DNA from: Ketobacter sp964016105
GTDB taxonomy: Bacteria > Pseudomonadota > Gammaproteobacteria > Pseudomonadales > Ketobacteraceae
DNA: 64,000 nucleotides
Assembly (NCBI GenBank): GCA_964016105.1
Contig: CAXHEX010000022.1
Span: 1 to 64,000 of the forward strand
Reading direction: 5' to 3'
Shown here: positions 42,424 to 50,302 of the stretch, piece after piece
Layout: each line of letters begins with the position of its first letter
Position numbering within the stretch: the stretch's first letter is position 1
Position numbers and translations under genes: made by a program
Notes under the pieces: generated by a model
Told to the model about the DNA's origin: nothing
The model's database searches: none
What the model saw: the letters and a program-made list of their open reading frames with translations, nothing else

Positions 42424-44349
42424 CTAATTGATATTGGTCTGGTCTATAGCCGGTGGGATAGGGCAACCCAGCGCATCGCTCAGTGCTCTCAGAACTTCAA
42501 CTTCTTTAACCTTCACTTTTCCATCCATTAGAATGCAGTCCACGCAGGCATCTACCACCGGTTGTTTTAGCAATGGGTTTAATCGCCCCAGTTTTTTAAG
42601 GGCAGCGGTAAGTTCTTTGTAGGTGGGTGGCTGGTCCAGTAGATGGCTGTAGTCCTGTTCGAAAAACCCCGCCATCATGATCTTGAAATTTTGGCGGCGA
42701 GTTTCTTTGGGCTCACCACTGGAGATAGCCAGCAAACAAAAAATTTGAGCCAGCTCTTTACTGGCATCAGCCAAGCTGTTTATGGTCTCTTTCACCGTTG
42801 TGGTGTTTGTCAGTGTAGTGGTGATGAGGTGGCTGTAGACGAATTCGCTCAGTGATAGTTGGTTGTCGGCTCTTACCAGAGTGGCGCAGTTATCAATGAT
42901 TTTTCTTTTTAGACTCACCTTTTCCATGGTAAGGGTTGCCAGGGCCATATCCAGAAGTGGCAAATGGAAGCGCTCATTGCACGTTTGGAGTTGCTGTAAC
43001 TGGTCTTCTATTTGGGTTTTGCGTGGGTTGGCTTGGGTAAGGCTGGCCAACGCCTGGCTGGGTTTACTGTTTTTGGTGAGCAACAATGCGTAAATCAGGC
43101 TTTCTGCGCCGTCATCATGGGCGTCCACCCGCAGGCTTTGGGGTAGCAAATTCAGCAATGTTTTGGCGTAACCATAGTGTTGTGGGGTGGGAGTACCAAC
43201 TGATGCTTTAATGCTCGATGGGTTAACCGTGGTCGTTTCGAAGCGGCTACTGCTATGGGCGAACTGCATTGTGAACGGGCTTTGCTCGTTGTTTGGACTG
43301 GATCGTGCTCCCACTTGTTTGGTATCACGATTGCGGAATCTCGCCTTTAGCCTGGGAACTAAGCCCGGTTTTATTGCTTCGATTCGGGTTTCAATGGGGG
43401 GATGGGTCGCCAGTAGACGATTAAACTTTAACGCGACACTTTCGCCAAAATACATGTGGCTCAAATCTTCTGCGTGCAGATTGTTGATGAGTCCGTGCTC
43501 GGCGTAATGTTTTATGGCGTACAGTGCACTGGCAATACCTTCTGGATTTCGAGTGAACTGAACCGATGATGCATCAGCTAAAAACTCCCTTTGCCGTGAA
43601 ATAGCGGCTTTGATAAGACGACCAAAAAACAACCCCACATAACCCACTGCTATTAACGCCAGTGCGAATGGGAACGCGTATAGACTGTTTGAGGAGCCCC
43701 GGGGGTTCCAGTGGGAACCGCGCTCACCGCGCAGAATTTTAAAGCCCAGTTGTCCAATAACCAGAATGCCCGCCAGGGTGCCCAGAATACGAATATTCAG
43801 TTTCATGTCGCCATTTAAGATGTGCGAAAACTCATGTCCCACTACCCCTTGTAGCTCATCACGATTCAGGCGTGTTAGGGCACCCTGAGTGATGGCCAAA
43901 ACCGTGTTGCGTGGCTCTGTGCCAGCAACAAAGGCATTGATGGCTGTTTCATTGCGCATGACAAAGACTTTTGGAACACTACAGCCGGAAGCGATGGCCA
44001 TTTCTTCCACCACATTGAGTAATATGCGCTCTTGCGGATCCTGGGTTTTTGAAACCAGGGGGGTGGCGCCAGCCATGAGGGCAACGGAAATGCCGCCGCC
44101 TTTGCTTAGCTGGTGCATCCGTGTCAGGCTGCCACCGGCGATGGCGGCCAGCGTTCCCACCGCAGTGGCCCAGCTAAGCCAGGACCCCAACCATTTATCA
44201 AAACTGAGACCGTCGAAGGACGCCATCTTTAGAGCGAAGAAAGCCACCATATTTATGGTAATAACGATGATTACCACAGCCAGTGTGAAGTAGGAGGTCA
44301 GCAGAAACGTCTTTCGGCGAGCCGCTTCCTGGTGTTCGTAGAAATTCAT
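42424..44349 (-). CDS. M48 family metalloprotease with C-terminal TerB-like domain
   Basis: Integral membrane zinc protease of the HtpX type. It has 641 residues: two N-terminal membrane segments, zinc motif GHEFSH (His at 172 and 176), two more membrane segments and the third ligand in SRQREFLADASS. After the protease core there are about 280 further residues; the final 70 (VDACVDCILMDGKVKVKEVE, ending GCPIPP) resemble a TerB/tellurite-resistance-like domain. It follows lemA by 27 bases; the lemA-M48 pair is common in bacteria. Confidence 0.85.
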   Translation of the reverse strand: MNFYEHQEAARRKTFLLTSYFTLAVVIIVITINMVAFFALKMASFDGLSFDKWLGSWLSWATAVGTLAAIAGGSLTRMHQLSKGGGISVALMAGATPLVSKTQDPQERILLNVVEEMAIASGCSVPKVFVMRNETAINAFVAGTEPRNTVLAITQGALTRLNRDELQGVVGHEFSHILNGDMKLNIRILGTLAGILVIGQLGFKILRGERGSHWNPRGSSNSLYAFPFALALIAVGYVGLFFGRLIKAAISRQREFLADASSVQFTRNPEGIASALYAIKHYAEHGLINNLHAEDLSHMYFGESVALKFNRLLATHPPIETRIEAIKPGLVPRLKARFRNRDTKQVGARSSPNNEQSPFTMQFAHSSSRFETTTVNPSSIKASVGTPTPQHYGYAKTLLNLLPQSLRVDAHDDGAESLIYALLLTKNSKPSQALASLTQANPRKTQIEDQLQQLQTCNERFHLPLLDMALATLTMEKVSLKRKIIDNCATLVRADNQLSLSEFVYSHLITTTLTNTTTVKETINSLADASKELAQIFCLLAISSGEPKETRRQNFKIMMAGFFEQDYSHLLDQPPTYKELTAALKKLGRLNPLLKQPVVDACVDCILMDGKVKVKEVEVLRALSDALGCPIPPAIDQTNIN

Positions 44350-44376
44350 GGCCGTTGTATGGGAGAGGGGTGTGTA

Positions 44377-44967
44377 TTAGTTAAAAGAGACTTTCACCGC
44401 CTGCTTGGCCTCAGGGTTTTCAATTTCCAACAGCTCCGCTTCGGCAAAGCGACCGCCTGCAATCAGGCTATTGGGGAATTGTTCGCGGTAGGTATTGTAT
44501 TCCATAACGGCGTCATTGAACGCTTGACGAGCAAAAGCGATACGATTCTCCGTTGATGACAGCTCTTCCATGAGTCGACCCATGGTTTCGTTGGCTTTCA
44601 AATCAGGATAGTTTTCCGAAAGCGCGAAAAACTTGCCTAGGGCGCCTCCCAGTAAGGATTCGGCACCAGACAGGGCTTTTACCGCATTACCATCATCTGG
44701 ATGTTGGGCGGCCCGTTGGGCAGAGCTGGCCGCCTGGTTGCGGGCTTCTATAACCGCGGTAAGCGTGTCTTGTTCGTGTTGCATGTATTTTTTTGCGGTT
44801 TCAACCAGATTGGGGATAAGGTCGTAACGGCGCTGAAGTTGAACATCGATCTGAGAAAAACCGTTGGCAAAACGGTTTTTCAACGCCACAAGTCGGTTAT
44901 AGATGGTGATGCCATAGATCACCAACAATGCTACCACTGCCAGTGTGACCATTAATCCTGTAGACAT
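44377..44967 (-). CDS. lemA: LemA family protein
   Basis: A 196-residue membrane-anchored protein. One N-terminal helix (VTLAVVALLVIYGITIYNRL) precedes the family block KNRFANGFSQIDVQLQRRYD, LIPNLVETAKKYMQHE, and the C-terminal AFNDAVMEYNTYREQFPNSL. It is upstream of the M48 protease. Function is poorly known; the pair is thought to act in envelope quality control. Confidence 0.93.
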   Translation of the reverse strand: MSTGLMVTLAVVALLVIYGITIYNRLVALKNRFANGFSQIDVQLQRRYDLIPNLVETAKKYMQHEQDTLTAVIEARNQAASSAQRAAQHPDDGNAVKALSGAESLLGGALGKFFALSENYPDLKANETMGRLMEELSSTENRIAFARQAFNDAVMEYNTYREQFPNSLIAGGRFAEAELLEIENPEAKQAVKVSFN

Positions 44968-45077
44968 ATGCTCTCCCGTTGCCCTACTGTGAACACTATG
45001 ATTCTAATGGAGTTTCACAAATAATAGACAGTTTCGGTCTAAAATTTTGTGTTTTCCTGAAGTTAGGCTCGTTTTCG

Positions 45078-45833
45078 TTAACAATCCTCCCCAGTGAATA
45101 TGTCCTGGTAACTTGTGTAGGCACTCACTATGGTCACGGGCCAAAGTACAATTAAACCCAACCCGGCAGGGATCAGAGCAAGCAAGTACAGGGCCGTGAG
45201 AGCGAGGCCGTAGAGCGTCATGGGTTTCCAGTTGATCAGCATGGCCTTTATGGCGAGACTCAGGGCCTGTTTGGGCTGTTGATTCCCCAGCACCACCAGG
45301 CAAGGGGCGTGGGCAATGGATAAAAGGCTCAATAGAAGCATCATTGCTCCAATCCCTAGTACAACGCTGGAAATGACAAGCAATAACAGGGTCTTGGATT
45401 CCATGGCTGATAGAGCAATTGCTGATCCAATGACTATCACCAGTGCGGAAACCAGCGTAGCCACGAACACGATGGCTCCGAGGATCAATAAGGGCATAGG
45501 ATGGGTTTTCAGGCAAGAGAACAGTTGTTTGATTTCCAGTTCACCACCTTGTTCAAGCTTGGCTACCGCTAAAACGAATCCGGCCATCAAGAATGGCGTG
45601 ATGAAAACAGAAGCAAGCAGAACCAGGTTGGATAAGGCCATGATAATCCCGCATATCACAGTGAGCGCGATCATGGACCAGGGGCTGAGCTTGAATAATT
45701 GCCAGGAGGACTTAATCCATGCCATTCCACGGTTGGTCGGCACTGCTCTGGGTTTTAGCGTAGACGTTGTTTGAGGTGGGTGGGGTGGCACCAAATGCGG
45801 GCCCTGGGCTGCTTGGTATGCACTGACGTCCAT
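45078..45833 (-). CDS. BPSS1780-type membrane protein
   Basis: A 251-residue integral membrane protein with about six hydrophobic segments after a Pro-rich N-terminal tail (YQAAQGPHLVPPHPPQTTS). Features resembling the BPSS1780 family are the GMAWIKSSWQLFKLSPWSMI opening and ALSLAIKAMLINWKPMTLYG in the last third. No catalytic or transport motif was seen. The gene is 111 bases upstream of lemA in the same direction. Confidence 0.75.
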   Translation of the reverse strand: MDVSAYQAAQGPHLVPPHPPQTTSTLKPRAVPTNRGMAWIKSSWQLFKLSPWSMIALTVICGIIMALSNLVLLASVFITPFLMAGFVLAVAKLEQGGELEIKQLFSCLKTHPMPLLILGAIVFVATLVSALVIVIGSAIALSAMESKTLLLLVISSVVLGIGAMMLLLSLLSIAHAPCLVVLGNQQPKQALSLAIKAMLINWKPMTLYGLALTALYLLALIPAGLGLIVLWPVTIVSAYTSYQDIFTGEDC

Positions 45834-46192
45834 AGTCCATTCCTCTGTTTTTATTGTTATTGCAGCGCTGTTTCTTCATCTTGGAACTTGAATCTTATGG
45901 CAATATTCGCACTGTTAGGTTCGAATTGGTTGCCTGGTTGTGCTGGCCAATGGATCAAGCCAAAATCTGACGGCGCTGTATAAGTTATTGTAATATTTGG
46001 TTATTCTGTTTTGTTTTTGGGTTTATATGTGAACTTAGACAGCGAGATTTTAGAAAATGCGTGGAATAATATAAAATCCCGCGTCATTTTCACCGCTTGT
46101 AATAAGCAAAACCCTGTGGGTTAATTATCCAAGTATGGCCAAGAGATACAAGACATGTTTCTAACCTATCCTTGGAGGAGTGCCATCACCCT
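45834..46192. other. 359-base divergent intergenic region
   Basis: AT-rich region between the BPSS1780-type gene (-) and folE2 (+). GGAGGAG at 46174-46180 is the folE2 ribosome-binding site. GTTATTGTAATAT at 45984 is only loosely Zur-like. No coding sequence or stable hairpin stands out. Confidence 0.5.
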
Positions 46193-47146
46193 ATGAAATT
46201 TTTGGATTTATCATCTATGGGCAGTAAATCAATGCCTGATATCGCTTCCGCCTCGCAACCAAAGGCTCCCGGCCTGTTGGATTGGGTTGGCATGAGTGAA
46301 ATCGAGGTTCCTCTCGCAATTCCCACCCGCTCGGGTGTTGTTACTCATGCTGTAGGGAAGGCCCAGGCCTATGTGAATCTGATAAACCCAGAAGCTAAGG
46401 GTATTCACATGTCGAGGCTGTATTTACTGCTCGACGAAGCTTGCAGTCAAACCTTGACCGCTAAAGCCTTACAGGACACTCTTGCACGATTTTTAGAATC
46501 TCATCAAGGGCTTAGCGATCAGGCATACATTGACTTTCGGTTTGATTTTTTGGCCAGACGGCCTGCTTTGAAAAGCGAGTTCAGTGGTTGGAAAGCTTAC
46601 CCGGCTAAGATTATTGCCACCCAAAATGTAGACGGGTTTCATTTTGAATTGAAGGTGGATATACCCTATTCATCAACTTGCCCGTGCTCAGCGGCGTTGG
46701 CAAGACAGCTAATTCAGCAGCAATTTCGAAAAGACTTTGCTGGCGAACAGGTTTCTGCCGATGATGTGTATAGCTGGCTAGGTTCGGAGCAAGGGGTGGT
46801 TGCCACACCCCATAGTCAACGCAGTATTGCTGAAATCAAAGTGCGTTTGACGGAAGAGACCAAGGACTTTCCCCTTGAGGACTTGATCGACGTGGTGGAA
46901 GGTGCCCTCAAAACCCCGGTACAAACGGCGGTTAAGCGGGAAGACGAGCAAGAATTCGCTCTGTTGAATGGTCAAAACCTTATGTTCTGCGAAGATGCGG
47001 CCCGCCGTATTCAGGCATCTCTCAATGAGAAAGTGTGTTACCAGGATTTTTGGGTTAGAGTTAATCACCTGGAAAGTCTCCATGCCCATGACGCTGTTGC
47101 AGTTGTGACCAAAGGCGTGGACGGGGGCTATCTGCCTATCCCTTGA
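46193..47146 (+). CDS. folE2: GTP cyclohydrolase FolE2
   Basis: Type IB GTP cyclohydrolase, the first step of folate synthesis, acting with metals other than zinc. It has 317 residues from the ATG at 46193; an in-frame TTG seven codons earlier overlaps the ribosome-binding site. VGMSEIEVPLAIPTRSGVVT, GIHMSRLYLLLDEACSQTLT, the cysteine motif PYSSTCPCSAALARQLIQQQ and HAHDAVAVVTKG are characteristic. Whether a zinc-type folE also exists cannot be seen here. A terminator follows. Confidence 0.95.
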   Translation: MKFLDLSSMGSKSMPDIASASQPKAPGLLDWVGMSEIEVPLAIPTRSGVVTHAVGKAQAYVNLINPEAKGIHMSRLYLLLDEACSQTLTAKALQDTLARFLESHQGLSDQAYIDFRFDFLARRPALKSEFSGWKAYPAKIIATQNVDGFHFELKVDIPYSSTCPCSAALARQLIQQQFRKDFAGEQVSADDVYSWLGSEQGVVATPHSQRSIAEIKVRLTEETKDFPLEDLIDVVEGALKTPVQTAVKREDEQEFALLNGQNLMFCEDAARRIQASLNEKVCYQDFWVRVNHLESLHAHDAVAVVTKGVDGGYLPIP

Positions 47147-47190
47147 GGCTGGTGATGTACCTGCTGCCATACAGTTTGAGATGGACAAAT

Positions 47191-47223
47191 AAAAAAGCCA
47201 CCCCCAAGGGTGGCTTTTTTTTT
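47191..47223. terminator. Intrinsic terminator after folE2
   Basis: AAAAAAGCCACCC and GGGTGGCTTTTTT pair around CCAA, with T tracts on both strands. The convergent lectin gene ends 21 bases beyond, so both genes may use it. Confidence 0.9.
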
Positions 47224-47243
47224 GCGTGGCTATATCTGCTGCT

Positions 47244-49961
47244 TTATAGCCAGGGGAACAGCCAGGAGAAGATGCCTCCACCAGAGGATGAATCATCATC
47301 ACCGCTGGATTCACTGGCATCCTCTTGCGGCCCTTGTGGCTGACCGGATTCCTGATCTACCTTGGCATCCAGCTTGTCAGCGGTGACTCGCAATAATTGC
47401 CAACCGCTTTTGGAGTGGACGTTGGAACCATTGGCTGTACCCAGGTACAAACCGTCCTCGGTTGAGATCATGGTTCGTATGCCATAGGCCGTGAAGTTGT
47501 CGAAGCCATCGCTGGTCAAGAGTTCCGGCTTGGTATCCAGGGTGTCCATTTTATATAGCTCATAGCCATACTCGGATGTGGTATTGGCATCAGCGGAATC
47601 CAGCAGGATGTTGCGTCCGAGCCAGGATTCCCAAATACCTTTGATGCCTTCACTCACGTCCATGGTACCGATATAGATATCGTTGTTGTAGTTTTCCAAT
47701 GACCAGGTGTAGTTTGCCCAGGGGTTACCTAAACCACCGCGACCGTACTTGGGTATCTGGTTCATCAGGTTCATACGGAATTCAAACTGTCCCTGGTTGC
47801 GTATATTGCCCCTGCCATCCTGATAAGCAAGATGGACGGGGTAGTGACCTTGGGGGGCATCAGGGTAGAAACTGGAACCACCATACAGCAATTCGATTTC
47901 CTGCTGCGGTGTTCCAAGATTACGGCCCCTAAACAACGAGATAGAACGATGGAATCCATACAGCATGTTGTAGCGAACGTCGGTATCATCGGGGGTGCCA
48001 TTGATGATTTCGTAGCGACCTACGGAAGAAGCGGGTACATGCATGGTGCCCCAGTGCAGCCAGCCATCAAGCTCAGCGGTAACGCCGATGCCATAGGTTT
48101 TGGCCACATCGGGTTCTGGGTCGTACTGGTCGGCACCCCACACCCGAGCCCACGGCAAAACTCTTTCGGTTATTTGCAAATTACCGGATGAGGTGAGCTC
48201 CAAACCAAAATGACCAGAGCGAGATCGCAGTGATTGACCTGCGTATAGTGTTGAACCTCGCGGCGCGCGAATGGCGCTTTCCAGCGCGAAATTGTTTAAA
48301 GCAATGTCCTGGGGTTTCCATTCAGCATCGCTACTCCAGAGCAGGTTGTTGCGGGAATTATAAATGGCAAGTTTACCATTGTTCTGGAACAGTAACTCAG
48401 TGGCCCCTTTACCGCCGGTATTGGATTCAAATACCTTGCTGCCGTCGGAAGCATAAAGTACCAGATTACCGTTTTCATCAAAAACCAACCGGTTGCCGTT
48501 GGATGTATTGGTTTGCCAAATGGTTTTTTCATTGGCAAGGGCCGTATTGATTGGTAGCGAGGGCGAACGCCACAGACCGCCGCCTCTGGTGCTGTAGAGG
48601 TTAGGCCAACTGGATACCATCATACGGTTTTCAAATGTGCCTATTTCCGCTGCTTCTCCATCAAGCTGGGTGCCCACGACTTCAAAATCAAATAGCGTGC
48701 TGGTATCTCCAGCTAAAATCGCTGCCGCGTTACCTGTCCAGCGAATCACTGCACCCGTATTGGCTTTTTCGTCGACATTTTCGTTGACGTACTCTTCGTC
48801 GGGGTCGCCGCCGCCGTTACCTACTCCAAGATATAGATCACCATTAACAACGATCATCTTGCGCACATTGGAATAACCCATATCCACAACCGTGGACCCC
48901 AGAAGCTGGCCGGTTTCAGCATTGAACGCCATTAGAGCGGTGGTTTTATACCAGGTGGGGCCTCCCAGAAACACAATGCCTTGATGATTTCCAGCGGAGC
49001 GGAAGCCCACGGTCTTGTTTCTGATGCTGTTGGCTCGGGAATTAAGCGAGAGTTTGGTAAGGCGGTTGGTTTTGAGGTCGTAGCGATACATGTTGGGTGG
49101 TCGCCAATCCGCAGGGATTTCTCTGGGTACGAGCGAGTTCTCGCAAACGACTCCGCCGATTCGAATGTAGGGGATCAGTAGACCTACGTATTTATCAAGG
49201 GCAAGACACCAGACATTGGCACCGATACCCAGGTATAGGCTTTCGGAGCTGCCGCTTTTGTAGTGGGTCATTCCCCAGACATAGCTTTCGTTGATTTTTT
49301 GCTGACCAAGAATGCAGGGGCCGCTGTAAGGATAGGCATTAAGCGGGTTGTATACGCCGCGGAAGCATTCATCCACTGAGGCACTTGCCAATTCTTTAAC
49401 GGTTTCAGTTTCCACATCGTTAATTTTGGCCAGGTCGTCGCCGTCGCTGCCATAGAGTTCCCATTCGTTAATGGTAACGGAAGTGGCATTGCCAGTGGAT
49501 GCATTGAGAAAATTACGGATTCTCCATTTTTGTGCAGCAATGTTGCCCACGAAGAATTCTTTGTTGCTGGGAGTCACGCGAAACGAGTTTGCCACTTGCC
49601 AATCTTTGCCGTCAAAATATTCCAGGTCAAAGTCGATAATTGAGGGGCTGTTCAATACAATGCGTTCCACCGCTACCGTTCTGTCGAGATCCGCAACCAC
49701 TTTATCGTTCATTGGAAACTTACTGTTGTTGTTGCTCCAGTAACTGCGGCTGCTTTGATCGTGTATGTTGGACACAGGGCGGCGACTATCAGAAAAGCTG
49801 GCGCTAACGCTTACCCCGGTGTTGTTCTGTTTTGCCAGTAGATTGCCGGTGGGGTTAACAATTTGCGCGTTTACCTGCGAAAAGGGCAACCCTGCTAATA
49901 TGACAAGGCCAGTTGCTGAAAAGTATTTTTTCAGCGTCAGCCAGGTATTTGGTCGTGTCAT
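47244..49961 (-). CDS. Secreted discoidin / propeller / bulb-lectin protein
   Basis: A 905-residue protein with a signal peptide ending near residue 32 (FSQVNAQ). Residues of about 40-172 look like an F5/8-type carbohydrate-binding domain (VADLDRTVAVERIVL, RNFLNASTGNATSVTINEWE). From about 225 on, repeated blade-like strands (SLYLGIGANVW, DLYLGVGNGGG, DIYIGTMD, GLYLGTANGSN) suggest a beta-propeller. At about 478-610 it is interrupted by a bulb-type lectin domain (ENGNLVLYASDGSK, NGKLAIYNSRNNLLWSS). It ends with an acidic Ser/Asp/Gly linker and the short hydrophobic tail GIFSWLFPWL. It stands alone between folE2 and the lipid operon. No enzymatic motif was seen. Confidence 0.75.
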   Translation of the reverse strand: MTRPNTWLTLKKYFSATGLVILAGLPFSQVNAQIVNPTGNLLAKQNNTGVSVSASFSDSRRPVSNIHDQSSRSYWSNNNSKFPMNDKVVADLDRTVAVERIVLNSPSIIDFDLEYFDGKDWQVANSFRVTPSNKEFFVGNIAAQKWRIRNFLNASTGNATSVTINEWELYGSDGDDLAKINDVETETVKELASASVDECFRGVYNPLNAYPYSGPCILGQQKINESYVWGMTHYKSGSSESLYLGIGANVWCLALDKYVGLLIPYIRIGGVVCENSLVPREIPADWRPPNMYRYDLKTNRLTKLSLNSRANSIRNKTVGFRSAGNHQGIVFLGGPTWYKTTALMAFNAETGQLLGSTVVDMGYSNVRKMIVVNGDLYLGVGNGGGDPDEEYVNENVDEKANTGAVIRWTGNAAAILAGDTSTLFDFEVVGTQLDGEAAEIGTFENRMMVSSWPNLYSTRGGGLWRSPSLPINTALANEKTIWQTNTSNGNRLVFDENGNLVLYASDGSKVFESNTGGKGATELLFQNNGKLAIYNSRNNLLWSSDAEWKPQDIALNNFALESAIRAPRGSTLYAGQSLRSRSGHFGLELTSSGNLQITERVLPWARVWGADQYDPEPDVAKTYGIGVTAELDGWLHWGTMHVPASSVGRYEIINGTPDDTDVRYNMLYGFHRSISLFRGRNLGTPQQEIELLYGGSSFYPDAPQGHYPVHLAYQDGRGNIRNQGQFEFRMNLMNQIPKYGRGGLGNPWANYTWSLENYNNDIYIGTMDVSEGIKGIWESWLGRNILLDSADANTTSEYGYELYKMDTLDTKPELLTSDGFDNFTAYGIRTMISTEDGLYLGTANGSNVHSKSGWQLLRVTADKLDAKVDQESGQPQGPQEDASESSGDDDSSSGGGIFSWLFPWL

Positions 49962-50302
49962 TATAAAAACTCCTATTTTTTATAAACGTATCAAATTGGT
50001 TGTGTTTGTCTTCTGCTCAAGCCAATGGATTATGGGCGTGAGCGTAAAACTACGATATAAGGGTAGGAGCTATTTCGACCTTCTCGAGGTGGTAGCGGAA
50101 TGCTAGGTTGTTATGGTTATTGCCACTGATTATTGTTTAACGCACTAACGGCGCGCTCGCGGTAATAACTCCCCATCTAAAAACCTTTTCACTTGATTGT
50201 CCCCACTTACTTATATCGACCCCATTAGCACATTGATGTGTGCTTATGATTTCCCCCCTTTTGATAAAGTTGCATGTGTATTTGCAAAACTCGCCCCGAT
50301 TT
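49962..50302. other. 341-base gap upstream of the lectin gene
   Basis: Between the end of the RND gene and the start of the lectin gene, both on -. It must hold the lectin promoter. AGCACA/TGTGCT (near 50226-50243) can pair but has no T tract, so it is not a clear terminator for the operon. No coding sequence was seen. Confidence 0.5.

Noticed and set aside
45984..45996. Possible Zur box upstream of folE2 (GTTATTGTAATAT)
   Set aside because: Only one half fits; the expected inverted ATAAC half is missing and it lies about 200 bases from the start codon.
50226..50243. Hairpin AGCACA/TGTGCT as operon terminator
   Set aside because: Short stem and no T tract on the - strand, so termination is not supported.
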